From a virus: a stretch of 61,996 nt of DNA. Position 1 is the first letter of the stretch; every line of letters starts with the position of its first letter. Below are positions 33,801 through 44,000 of this stretch, one piece after another. The notes under the pieces were generated by a model. That model made no database searches. It had not been told where the DNA came from and saw only the letters and a list, made by a program, of their open reading frames with translations. The stretch lies in IMG/VR virus record IMGVR_UViG_3300008452_005740, positions 1 to 61,996 of that record; one strand, written 5' to 3'. The position numbers and the translations under genes were made by a program.

Positions 33801-35078
33801 GGTAATCATCATTTACAAGATGAAACGGGAATGGATATGTGGTATGCTTCTGCTTCAGCACTAACTTCAACCGCAAGTTTAGGTACATCCAGTACATCAA
33901 CAACACCAACTAATACTGCAGGAACATTATTAACAAGCGCGTCTATAACATTTACTTCAATATCTAGTTCATACATGAACGAAATTTACGAAGGTAGTAA
34001 TGTGTTTGACGGATTTTTTGGCGTACTAGATTTAAACGATTTACAAGAATATAAAAATTCCGGCTCTTATATTGAAGGAGCAATTAATCCTATTAATAGT
34101 TTAGTTACATGGACACAAATTGGTGTAGCCGGTGACGGTGAAGCAGACGATGGTAATATCTTTGCGTACGATGTAATTGAATTAACCTCGGGTAGTAACG
34201 CAGGACGTATTGGAATTGCAGCGGTAGCATCTGGTGACGTAGTAGCATATAATACGGGTAACACGGGTGTGTACGATTATATGATTGCGTTTTATGATCC
34301 CGCTAATCCACTTTCTGATACCGGATTCTTAATTAATCAGATTGGTACAGAATTCGATGAAGAAATTTATTCGCTTACCGAATTATCAGATGGGCGGGTA
34401 GCATTCGTTGGTCGTACAGCGGGCGACCTTGGTGGTACGCCCGTAGGTGGATATGATATTTTCTTGGGTATCACCGATGTTCGTAACTTGACACAATTTG
34501 TCCCACCTGCCGGCGGTGCGGCACGATTTACCACCGACTATTATACTACTGGATCTGGGTTAGCTGACCGAGGATTTGTTGTGCATGATATAAATAACGT
34601 TATACCAAATACGTTAGCAATTACGTATGAAACTGCTGGTGACGTTGGTGGTAGTGCAAATCTTGGTGCAGAAGATATCGGTATTATTTTATTTAATTAT
34701 AGTACTGATACTTGGGGCAATGTCTATCAGTTAGGTACCACACAAAACGATACATTAAATACTTTTGGCAAACCAAGCACGTATTTGAGAGATGGTCGTA
34801 TTGCAATTGTAGGGTCTACTACAGGTGTATTTGCTGATGATGGAAATTCGTTTGGTTCTAGTGATGTGTTTGTGGCGATATTTGATATAACAACGGAAAC
34901 GTGGAAAAAATATCAAATAGGAACTGGTGCGGCAGATTTTGGTAATTCCGTACAAGTTGGTGCAGGTAACAAACTAATTATAGCAGGCACTACTGCTGCA
35001 TCATTTACCTCACCAAATGATGGAATTACGGTTAGTTTTAATGCGGCACGTGGAATTAAGGGACGAATAACAGAATAA
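30852..35078 (+). CDS. Large beta-propeller-type virion adhesin
   Basis: 1408 aa. The central and C-terminal parts contain repeated units of the SBBP/beta-propeller kind: ADTAYAITRDTLGYLYVAGG, DALLIKLDSTGSIVWTKMYG, EIYSLTELSDGRVAFVGRT and later YLRDGRIAIVGSTTG. No signal peptide is seen. The N-terminal ~600 residues are beta-rich and unassigned. It is probably a large tail or fibre component binding host surface polymers. Enzyme activity cannot be shown from the sequence. Confidence 0.75.
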   Translation: MPITNVTRSVDLNNTKWYLPHPAGCGMDEGYYIIYSASSTSNQINNGSGLIRAYKWNTLLSGSRTDGFHTITGTVQLVSESLSGSSNWVNYHGSDIIHIGRGVNDITGVREDDAFFFAHLGQYGTTSATLDDFFYWDRLYVPTGSYTWDFYQYHAHNPTSYATFNNGRFVMGAEDRQGPTGIEEYGHMINVSVKSGATNYLSVMARVHTPSVGGAHNSHNDLELPSVTNKNYMMGGIINGSSDRFHAFYLTANGSQWDVFSRTFNYVNQVFNAEVNHGTYDLADAQIARTPGSSSLYPFRASVGKRIGSEIYIPAIYNSGSSGKFDLKVWNFTSANNLSELPTVTTIISGSNVRPDCHLEIANNTLYAAVSNTNDGGVNLYKYSASVWYNQGQIVSNNPGKYLRVHGLNFNVEEFKFYTMISGDASGSGTTYSGSGVYSFSPDIPFLGYKHLDYITGSNSFIVRNALTNGYVQFDTSTGTLKRSGSQEPQGLDVTMPVLQYDDSSTQFFDKRQAVLSADENFIQGIELQDGRQLFVGTKAAIDDDFDINYNNGLIALFSPGDTSPPEYYQVTGRFDDFITGVTQASNGKIYIVGYTKDELVPKSRLFVHGIGRGLVKSMNTTEKIEFIDMVTDSTGSQYYAGNHIQSSSIVVAKYDKDFDLQWQRDISGGSLADTAYAITRDTLGYLYVAGGTTNSGSGNQDALLIKLDSTGSIVWTKMYGTSDNQYASSVARVTKNNTDYILLSVVSGSTTTLTTVDTDGTIQEQNSYPNLVVNRVRRHETTSDGRFTFAGKITGSVSTASFGVGTIINTPMIEWMRSHNSASTNTEAMDMRNTGTGSGYLEYVVVGTEGTNGFATEIVSQSGGLTSQWTTTTSGSYWKAVSASPSSVATSSRRFFAVGYASSSGTQVTGAEHGGGDGIIAGFDNTGSVFFINGLGHDKAESLYAIERDVTTFNYITAGWSESHTNGRRGLIFRFARTGFGTGNHHLQDETGMDMWYASASALTSTASLGTSSTSTTPTNTAGTLLTSASITFTSISSSYMNEIYEGSNVFDGFFGVLDLNDLQEYKNSGSYIEGAINPINSLVTWTQIGVAGDGEADDGNIFAYDVIELTSGSNAGRIGIAAVASGDVVAYNTGNTGVYDYMIAFYDPANPLSDTGFLINQIGTEFDEEIYSLTELSDGRVAFVGRTAGDLGGTPVGGYDIFLGITDVRNLTQFVPPAGGAARFTTDYYTTGSGLADRGFVVHDINNVIPNTLAITYETAGDVGGSANLGAEDIGIILFNYSTDTWGNVYQLGTTQNDTLNTFGKPSTYLRDGRIAIVGSTTGVFADDGNSFGSSDVFVAIFDITTETWKKYQIGTGAADFGNSVQVGAGNKLIIAGTTAASFTSPNDGITVSFNAARGIKGRITE

Positions 35079-35092
35079 CGGAGTTATGTACT

Positions 35093-35437
35093 ATGGCAAA
35101 TTTAGTAGAAATTCTTACAAAACGATATCCAAATACGATATGGACATGTGGTAATGATGATTACAACACATTAGCTTGGTATCCAGAAAACACAATACCA
35201 AAACCCACAGAATTGGAGCTTCGTGGATTGGATGCGGAAGTATCATTAGAACTAAAGTGGGATGTGGTTCGTGCTGACCGAGATGAATTATTACAATCAT
35301 CAGATTGGACGCAGTTATCTGACAGTCCGTTAGATGCTGGACAAAAAGCTGCGTGGGCATCTTATCGTCAAGAATTACGAAACGTTCCTCAACAACAAGT
35401 AGAACCTGAAAACATTATTTGGCCCACTCAACCGTAA
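35093..35437 (+). CDS. Tail/fibre assembly chaperone-like protein
   Basis: 114 aa. The C-terminal half VRADRDELLQSSDWTQLSDS, PLDAGQKAAWASYRQELRNV and PQ matches the Phage_tail_APC pattern (WT-rich chaperone tail), common in fibre-assembly proteins. The N-terminal half may be the part contacting the fibre. It precedes the giant 1690-aa fibre, which suits a chaperone for it. Confidence 0.82.
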   Translation: MANLVEILTKRYPNTIWTCGNDDYNTLAWYPENTIPKPTELELRGLDAEVSLELKWDVVRADRDELLQSSDWTQLSDSPLDAGQKAAWASYRQELRNVPQQQVEPENIIWPTQP

Positions 35438-35450
35438 TATGAGGTAGTAG

Positions 35451-38400
35451 ATGGCCAGAATATATTCACAAGCTGCACAAACAGCAGCTTCAGGATCCCC
35501 TCTAACTGCATACAGTAGTCGTACTTCCGTAAGTGTTAGTGTTACGGCGGGTAAACGCTATGCGATATTCTGGTCAGCAATAATGAGTCATAGTGCGTTA
35601 ACTTCTCGTGCGCGCGTTCGACTACAAAACGTTACTAATGGAGTAACATTACAGCAATTTGAATTTGAACCACAAGACTTAACGGACAGAATGAGTGCAG
35701 TGGATGTAAACGTATTTACTGCTTCATCTACTACAACAATTGAATTTGCTATACAATGGAGTGCATCCGCCGGTACTGCTACCATTTCTGACGCGTATAT
35801 TAATGTGTTAGAATTAGATGATGCTGACGTTTCTTCATATGATAGCACACAAATTGCTACAACAAATGCCGTAGCTACTCCAATAGATTCTATTAATATT
35901 CCTGCTGGCGAATGGTTTGTGTTTGGATCGTGTAACGTCAATACTCCACGAACGGCACAAGCAGCGGATGATATGGTTGTACAATTGTCTGACGGCACAA
36001 ACACCTATATGGTACGAACACAGTATTATGCAAAAGATACATTAGGAATAACACCATATTTTGCAATCGTAACGGCTTCTCTTGGTGCAACAACAACGTT
36101 TTCACTAGAACATAGCTCACCAAACGGACAAAATATTGTCAATCAATATCGAACATTATTAGCATTAGACAGGTCTAAATTTGCAGAAACGTATGCCGCG
36201 GTCAGTGAATCTGCACAAATAGACTCTACAAGTGCCGGTGCACCAACCGCCATAATAACATATACGCCAACTATTGCAAACACAGGCAATCATTTAGTGG
36301 TGGGTACGTGGACGACAAAAATTAGCGCAACTAACTCATCAGTCTTTTCTCACTTTGGTACTTCAACTACGGAACCTGGTCAATATACAGCAACCCGCCA
36401 ACCACTCCGTGAAGCATCCGTTAATAATATTGACGAATTTGCACACGGATGGACGGACGTTGAATCATTAACTGCGGGGTCGATTACAAAAGTCATCGCA
36501 TGGCGTCCAGAAGCAAACGTAAATGCGACAATTTCTGATGCAGCCATTGTTATTATGGATTTGGATGGTGCCGTTGCTGCACCGAGTCCAACGCCAACTA
36601 CAACACCAACACCAACACCAACACCGTCTATTACTGTAACACCATCTATTACCACTACACCAAGTATAACTGTTACCCCTAGTATTACTACAACGCCTAG
36701 TATTACAACAACGCCTAGTATTACCACCACCCCAAGTATTACGCCATCTATTACGACCACACCGTCTATTACTACTACACCGAGTGTTACTACAACGCCG
36801 AGTATTACTAGAACTCCAAGTATTACCACTACGCCTTCTATTACCACTACACCATCTATTACTGTAACACCGTCTATCACAACAACGCCGTCAATTACTA
36901 TTACGCCAAGTATAACACCATCTATTACAGTCACACCATCTATTACCACAACGCCGAGTATTACTACCACGCCGAGTATTACGCCAAGTATTACTACAAC
37001 ACCGTCTATTACTACCACGCCTAGTATTACTACTACCCCAAGTGTCACACCTTCCATTACCACAACACCAAGTATTACGACTACTCCGAGTATTACTACA
37101 ACACCCAGCGTTACTAATACACCGTCTATTACTAGAACTCCAAGTATTACTACTACGCCTTCTATTACCACTACTCCAAGTATTACGACTACCCCAAGTA
37201 TTACTGTAACGCCATCTATTACTAGAACGCCATCTATTACTACAACGCCTAGTATTACTACTACACCAAGTGTCACACCTTCCATTACCACTACACCATC
37301 TATTACCACTACACCATCTATTACTACAACCCCAAGTATTACTACTACCCCAAGTATTACTACTACCCCAAGTATTACTACTACCCCAAGTATCACCACA
37401 ACACCAAGTATTACACCCAGTATTACTACTACACCATCTATTACTACAACGCCAAGTATCACTACCACTCCTAGTGTCACGCCAAGTATTACCGTTACGC
37501 CATCTATTACCACTACACCAAGTATTACTACTACTCCGTCAATTACAACTACTCCGAGTATTACCACAACACCGTCTATTACGGTAACGCCTTCTATTAC
37601 CACTACGCCGTCAATTACCACTACTCCAAGTGTCACGCCATCTATTACCACCACGCCTAGTATTACTACTACACCTAGCGTCACGCCTAGTATTACTACT
37701 ACGCCAAGCGTTACAACTACTCCAAGCGTTACGCCATCAATAACCACTACGCCGAGTATTACTACTACACCATCTGTTACCACTACGCCGAGTATTACTA
37801 CTACCCCAAGTATTACTACTACGCCGTCAATTACTACCACACCAAGTATAACACCATCGGTTACAGTTACACCATCTATTACAGTCACACCATCTATTAC
37901 AACAACACCATCGGTCACTGCTACGCCATCGGTTACCGTTACGCCTTCTATTACTGCTACGCCATCTGTTACTAGAACACCTAGCGTTACACCATCAATA
38001 ACGGTAACACCAAGTATAACAACTACGCCAAGTATTACTACTACGCCAAGTATCACGCCAAGTATTACTACTACACCATCTGTTACTACTACGCCGTCTA
38101 TTACTACTACTCCAAGTATTACGCCGTCGGTTACAATTACGCCAAGTATTACTACAACACCGAGTATCACACCTTCTATTACTACAACACCATCTGTTAC
38201 GGCTACGCCAAGTATTACTACAACGCCATCTATCACCACAACTCCAAGTGTAACAGTTACACCAAGTATTACAGCTTCACCTGGTGTATCTGTAACTCCA
38301 TCAATAACTGTAACTCCATCAATAACCACAACACCTTCTATTACACCAAGTATTACAGTAAGTCCTAGTATTACAGCAACCCCTAGTGTTACTGTAACTC

Positions 38401-40523
38401 CTTCGGCTACAACAACACCATCTATTACAACAACGCCTTCTATTACCACTACGCCAAGTATTACTACTACCCCAAGTATTACTACTACGCCGTCAATTAC
38501 TACCACACCAAGTATAACAACTACGCCATCTATTACTACTACGCCTAGTATAACTGTTACCCCAAGTATTACTACTACGCCTAGTATTACCACAACGCCT
38601 TCTATTACCGCAACACCATCTATTACTGTTACGCCAAGTATTACTACTACCCCAAGTATTACTACTACGCCGAGTATAACAACGACCCCAAGTGTCACAC
38701 CTAGTATAACAACTACGCCAAGTATTACTACTACGCCAAGTATCACACCAAGTATTACAACTACGCCAAGCGTTACAACTACGCCAAGTATTACAACTAC
38801 GCCAAGTATTACTAGAACTCCAAGTATTACAACTACGCCAAGCGTTACAACTACGCCAAGCGTTACAACTACGCCAAGCGTTACACCATCAATAACCACT
38901 ACGCCATCTATTACCACTACCCCGAGTATTACTACTACCCCAAGTATTACTACTACCCCAAGTATTACTACAACGCCAAGTATTACTAGAACGCCGTCTA
39001 TTACTACTACACCAAGTGTTACTCCATCTGTTACTACAACGCCTAGTGTTACACCATCCATCACCAATACGCCATCTATTACCACCACACCAAGTGTTAC
39101 ACCAAGTGTTACTATTACGCCAAGTATTACTACAACGCCTAGTGTTACACCATCCATCACCAATACGCCGTCTGTTACAACCACGCCTAGTATTACTACA
39201 ACACCGTCTGTTACAACCACGCCTAGTATTACTACAACACCGTCTATCACGGCAACGCCATCTATTACCACAACGCCAAGTATTACCACAACGCCAAGTA
39301 TTACAACTACGCCAAGTATTACTAGAACGCCGAGTATCACTACAACACCAGGATCAACACCATCTGTTACCGTTACACCGAGTATCACTACCACGCCGTC
39401 TATTACCACTACACCTAGTGTCACTAGAACACCTTCTATTACTACTACCCCAAGTATTACTACTACGCCGTCTATTACCACAACGCCAAGTATTACTAGA
39501 ACGCCCAGTATCACGCCATCTATTACCACTACGCCGTCTGTTACTTCTACACCCAGTATCACTACTACACCGTCTGTTACCAGAACACCATCAATCACAA
39601 CTACGCCAAGTATTACGCCAAGTATTACTACTACGCCGTCAATTACTACCACACCAAGTATTACTACTACGCCATCTATTACCACTACGCCGTCTATTAC
39701 TACTACTCCAAGTATTACTAGAACGCCTAGTGTCACTAGAACGCCAAGTATCACGCCATCTATTACCACTACGCCGTCTATTACCACAACGCCAAGTATT
39801 ACTAGAACGCCATCTATTACGACTACCCCAAGTATTACTAGAACAACAAGTGTTACACCTAGTATTACTACAACGCCTTCAATTACTACTACCCCAAGTA
39901 TTACTACTACCCCAAGTATTACTACTACCCCAAGTATTACTAGAACGCCTTCTATCACAACTACACCAAGTATCACTAGAACATCAGGCGTTACACCTAG
40001 TGTTACTACAACTCCGTCTATTACACCATCAATTACCGTCAGTATTACCCCATCAATAACTAAAACCCCATCGATAACACCGACTCGTAGTGTAACAAAA
40101 ACACCAACGGTTACGCCAACTATTACACCGACTCGTTCAACTACCCCTACAGTAACACCGAGTGTAACAATAACACCTTCTATAACTCCATCAATTACCC
40201 CGTCTGAAGTAAAAGTTAGTGATATAGCAATTTATGGTATAGAATTACGTTATAAAGTTGGAATGGTGGAACATTCATACATTGGTGGTGTAAATCAATC
40301 TTTACCTGTAAAAGACCAAGGTAATATTTGGGTGTACGGAGAACAATTATTATACAGTGATTATAGTGGGGTGACAAGAGTAATTACTGGTGCTAGAGTA
40401 CAAATAACCAATCGTAAAGCAGGTGAAATATTTATCAAAAATGGACGTTTGTATTGGGTAATTGGTGATGATATTACAAATTATGAGTTCGCATTATCTA
40501 ACGAATCTTCATTTAGTTATTAA
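35451..40523 (+). CDS. Giant mucin-like fibre, 1690 aa
   Basis: Residues 1-379 are two related beta-domains (SVSVTAGKRYAIFWSA...; later NIPAGEWFVFGSCN and ...NTGNHLVVGTWTTK) likely to be receptor- or particle-binding. Residues ~380-1585 are a six-residue repeat, TTPSIT, with T/V/R/K/N/I/A swaps at one position and occasional PSIT four-residue slips. Residues 1586-1690 are a distinct C-terminal domain (SDIAIYGIELRYKVG...). Over 1200 residues of Thr/Ser/Pro/Ile with almost no charge would form a stiff extended stalk rich in O-glycosylation sites. Surface location is inferred from context. Confidence 0.85.
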   Translation: MARIYSQAAQTAASGSPLTAYSSRTSVSVSVTAGKRYAIFWSAIMSHSALTSRARVRLQNVTNGVTLQQFEFEPQDLTDRMSAVDVNVFTASSTTTIEFAIQWSASAGTATISDAYINVLELDDADVSSYDSTQIATTNAVATPIDSINIPAGEWFVFGSCNVNTPRTAQAADDMVVQLSDGTNTYMVRTQYYAKDTLGITPYFAIVTASLGATTTFSLEHSSPNGQNIVNQYRTLLALDRSKFAETYAAVSESAQIDSTSAGAPTAIITYTPTIANTGNHLVVGTWTTKISATNSSVFSHFGTSTTEPGQYTATRQPLREASVNNIDEFAHGWTDVESLTAGSITKVIAWRPEANVNATISDAAIVIMDLDGAVAAPSPTPTTTPTPTPTPSITVTPSITTTPSITVTPSITTTPSITTTPSITTTPSITPSITTTPSITTTPSVTTTPSITRTPSITTTPSITTTPSITVTPSITTTPSITITPSITPSITVTPSITTTPSITTTPSITPSITTTPSITTTPSITTTPSVTPSITTTPSITTTPSITTTPSVTNTPSITRTPSITTTPSITTTPSITTTPSITVTPSITRTPSITTTPSITTTPSVTPSITTTPSITTTPSITTTPSITTTPSITTTPSITTTPSITTTPSITPSITTTPSITTTPSITTTPSVTPSITVTPSITTTPSITTTPSITTTPSITTTPSITVTPSITTTPSITTTPSVTPSITTTPSITTTPSVTPSITTTPSVTTTPSVTPSITTTPSITTTPSVTTTPSITTTPSITTTPSITTTPSITPSVTVTPSITVTPSITTTPSVTATPSVTVTPSITATPSVTRTPSVTPSITVTPSITTTPSITTTPSITPSITTTPSVTTTPSITTTPSITPSVTITPSITTTPSITPSITTTPSVTATPSITTTPSITTTPSVTVTPSITASPGVSVTPSITVTPSITTTPSITPSITVSPSITATPSVTVTPSATTTPSITTTPSITTTPSITTTPSITTTPSITTTPSITTTPSITTTPSITVTPSITTTPSITTTPSITATPSITVTPSITTTPSITTTPSITTTPSVTPSITTTPSITTTPSITPSITTTPSVTTTPSITTTPSITRTPSITTTPSVTTTPSVTTTPSVTPSITTTPSITTTPSITTTPSITTTPSITTTPSITRTPSITTTPSVTPSVTTTPSVTPSITNTPSITTTPSVTPSVTITPSITTTPSVTPSITNTPSVTTTPSITTTPSVTTTPSITTTPSITATPSITTTPSITTTPSITTTPSITRTPSITTTPGSTPSVTVTPSITTTPSITTTPSVTRTPSITTTPSITTTPSITTTPSITRTPSITPSITTTPSVTSTPSITTTPSVTRTPSITTTPSITPSITTTPSITTTPSITTTPSITTTPSITTTPSITRTPSVTRTPSITPSITTTPSITTTPSITRTPSITTTPSITRTTSVTPSITTTPSITTTPSITTTPSITTTPSITRTPSITTTPSITRTSGVTPSVTTTPSITPSITVSITPSITKTPSITPTRSVTKTPTVTPTITPTRSTTPTVTPSVTITPSITPSITPSEVKVSDIAIYGIELRYKVGMVEHSYIGGVNQSLPVKDQGNIWVYGEQLLYSDYSGVTRVITGARVQITNRKAGEIFIKNGRLYWVIGDDITNYEFALSNESSFSY
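36588..40205 (+). repeat. TPSITT-coding tandem array, about 3.6 kb
   Basis: An 18-nt coding period (TPSITx), with 12-nt slips giving PSIT-PSIT junctions. Synonymous codons are mixed at nearly every position, including AGT and TCN for serine, so copies are rarely identical over more than a few units. Confidence 0.9.
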
Positions 40524-40528
40524 AATTC

Positions 40529-40537
40529 ATATTTATA
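40529..40537 (+). promoter_or_regulatory. ATATTTATA motif, candidate late promoter
   Basis: ATATTTATA, 26 nt before the GTG start at 40564, in the 40-nt gap after the 1690-aa fibre gene. Confidence 0.42.
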
Positions 40538-40563
40538 TGAAATGTATAACGTGAGGTGTATTC

Positions 40564-41079
40564 GTGGCTGAGACAAGACTTTCTGGCGCATTAATAAGAA
40601 CTGGAACGAATATCGGACCTGTGAACAAACTATCAGTTGGAGATGTGACCACACCAAGTGGTTCTCTTCATGTTGGCGGTACGACAGTTCTACAACAAAT
40701 ATTAGAAAAAAATACTATTGCTGCGACTGCGGCAACGGGGACAATTAATTTTAATGTATTATCACAAGGGGTGTTGTATTATACAACCAACTCATCGGGT
40801 AATTGGACTCTAAACTTCACAGGTGACATTTCAACTACATTAAATAATATAATGTATATTGGGCAAAGTTTGAGTTTGGCGTTTTTAGTAACAAACGGTT
40901 CTCCCGCATTTTATGTCACATCTCATACAATTGATGGTGCTTCTGTAACACCAAAATGGCAAGGTGGTGCTGTTCCCTCAGCGGGTAACACAAATTGTAT
41001 TGATGTGTATTCGTATGTTATAATAAAAACAGCAAATGCTACATTTACTGTGTTAGCATCAGTAATACCTTTCGTTTAA
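40564..41079 (+). CDS. Beta-rich fibre/structural protein
   Basis: 171 aa from GTG 40564 (GTGAGG upstream). Contains GSLHVGGTTVLQQILEK and a beta-rich domain (GTINFNVLSQGVLYYTTNSS; LAFLVTNGSPAFYVTSH) typical of marine phage structural proteins found beside fibres. It lies between the two giant mucin-like fibres. A role as adaptor or tip is likely but not proven. Confidence 0.75.
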   Translation: MAETRLSGALIRTGTNIGPVNKLSVGDVTTPSGSLHVGGTTVLQQILEKNTIAATAATGTINFNVLSQGVLYYTTNSSGNWTLNFTGDISTTLNNIMYIGQSLSLAFLVTNGSPAFYVTSHTIDGASVTPKWQGGAVPSAGNTNCIDVYSYVIIKTANATFTVLASVIPFV

Positions 41080-41088
41080 TAAGATTGT

Positions 41089-44000
41089 ATGACTCCGGTA
41101 CTTGGTGCACGAGGTGGTGCTAGTGTTAGGTCGTTTGGTTTATTTGGGGCAATAACACCAACGCCTACGCCTTCAATTACTCGTACTCCATCGGTTACAC
41201 CAAGTATTACTCCGTCGAGAAGCGTAACGCCTAGTATTACACCATCAATCACAATTACGCCAAGTATTACGCCTTCTATTACTAGAACGCCAAGTATTAC
41301 TCCGTCAATAACAGTAACAACTACACCTAGTGTTACTAACACCCCTTCAATTACGATAACTCCGTCTATTACTGCTACTACTACGCCAAGTATTACAGTT
41401 ACACCTTCTATTACTATTACACCATCTATTACAACTACGCCAAGTATTACTAGAACGCCATCTATTACGACTACGCCATCAATTACTATCACCCCAAGTA
41501 TTACTAGAACGCCTTCTATTACGACTACACCAAGCGTAACTAAAACGCCAAGTATTACTACTACGCCGTCTATTACCACTACGCCGTCTATTACCACTAC
41601 GCCAAGTATTACGCCAAGTATTACTGTTACACCATCTATTACTAAAACGCCAAGTATTACGCCAAGTATTACCATTACACCATCTATTACTAAAACACCT
41701 TCTATTACTACAACACCGAGTGTTACCAGAACGCCATCTATTACGGTAACCCCAAGTATCACACCTTCTATTACTACAACGCCAAGCGTAACAACTACGC
41801 CAAGTGTTACACCATCTATTACCACTACACCGTCTATCACAACTACTCCAAGTATTACTACAACGCCGTCTATTACAACTACCCCTAGTGTTACCACGAC
41901 GCCAAGCGTTACGCCATCTATTACTACCACTCCTAGTATTACCAGAACACCAAGTATTACTACCACGCCTTCTATTACTACAACACCAAGTGTTACCAAA
42001 ACACCATCTATTACTACTACGCCAAGTATTACTACCACGCCTTCTATTACGACTACACCATCTATTACTACTACGCCAAGTATTACTCCAAGTATTACAC
42101 CGTCAATTACCACTACGCCGTCTATTACCACTACGCCGTCTATTACCACTACGCCGTCTATTACCACAACACCGTCAGTTACAACTACTCCAAGTATTAC
42201 AGTTACACCATCTATTACTAAAACGCCAAGTATTACGCCAAGTATTACGTCTTCGCCGGGGATTAGTGTAACCCCAAGTATTACGGTAACACCGTCTATT
42301 ACTACTACGCCTTCTATTACAAAAACACCGAGTGTTACGGTAACGCCTTCTATTACTACTACGCCGTCTATTACCACAACACCGAGTATTACTCCATCAA
42401 TTACAACTACGCCTTCTATTACCACAACACCATCTGTTACAAATACACCAAGTATCACTACAACACCATCAGTAACTACTACACCGTCTATCACCACCAC
42501 GCCTAGTGTTACTACCACACCAAGTATTACTCCATCTATTACCACTACACCATCTATTACTACCACACCAAGTATTACCAAAACGCCTTCTATTACAACT
42601 ACGCCTTCTATTACTACAACGCCAAGTATTACCAAAACGCCTTCTATTACGACTACACCAAGTATTACGGTAACGCCGTCTATTACTACCACGCCATCAG
42701 TAACTACTACACCATCTATTACAACTACACCAAGTATTACGCCAAGTATTACGACAACGCCTTCTATTACTACTACACCATCTATTACAAGAACGCCAAG
42801 TATTACTACTACGCCTTCTATTACTAAAACGCCGAGTATTACGATAACGCCTTCTATTACAAGAACGCCTAGTGTTACGGTAACGCCTTCTATCACAACT
42901 ACACCAAGCATTACACCATCCATTACGACTACTCCATCTATTACCACCACACCAAGTATTACCACTACGCCTTCTATTACTACTACGCCCAGTATTACGC
43001 CGTCTATTACCACTACGCCGTCTATTACCAGAACGCCGTCTATTACGACTACGCCAAGTATTACGCCAAGTATTACGATAACGCCTTCTGTCACTACAAC
43101 ACCAAGTATTACTACAACGCCTTCTGTTACTATTACGCCTAGTATTACACCATCTATTACCACTACGCCTTCTATTACTAGAACCCCGAGTATTACTACT
43201 ACACCGTCTATTACTGTTACGCCAAGTATTACTCCATCAATTACAACTACGCCATCTATTACTAAAACGCCAAGTATTACTACCACACCGTCTATTACAA
43301 CCACACCTTCCGTAACTAGAACGCCAAGTATTACCACTACGCCTTCTATTACCAGAACGCCGTCTATTACTACAACACCTAGCATTACACCTTCTATTAC
43401 CATTACGCCAAGTATTACTACAACACCAAGTGTAACTCCGTCTATTACCACCACACCATCTATTACGACTACACCAAGTATTACTACAACACCGTCTATT
43501 ACAACTACACCAAGTATTACTCCATCTATTACAACTACACCAAGTATTACAAAAACGCCTTCTATTACTAGAACCCCAAGTATTACCACTACACCAAGTA
43601 TTACAACAACGCCAAGTATTACTAAAACGCCGTCAATTACTACTACACCTTCTATCACTACAACGCCAAGTATTACTACAACGCCAAGTATTACTCCAAG
43701 TATTACTAAAACGCCTTCTATTACTACAACGCCAAGTATTACTACAACGCCGAGTATTACCGTAACGCCAAGTATTACTCCATCAATTACAACTACGCCA
43801 TCTATTACTAAAACGCCAAGTATTACCGTTACACCATCTGTTACCATCACACCATCTATTACTACTACTCCTAGTATTACCAGAACACCAAGTATTACGA
43901 CAACGCCTTCTATTACTACAACGCCTTCTATTACTACAACGCCGAGTATTACTCCAAGTATTACGGTAACGCCTTCTATTACTACAACGCCTTCTATTAC

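Noticed and set aside
36380-39976. A 1198-codon open frame on the - strand (VVIDGVVVILGV repeats)
   Set aside because: It is the complement of the TPSITT array; the repeat codons simply lack stops in that frame. No ribosome-binding site or non-repeat domain supports it.
39016-40059. Leu/Gln/His-rich + strand open frame (LLLQRLVLHH...)
   Set aside because: An out-of-frame reading of the TPSITT array, fully inside the real fibre gene.
36588-40205. Antifreeze-type TxT repeat
   Set aside because: The period is six with Pro in every unit, which does not fit the known beta-solenoid ice-binding repeats.
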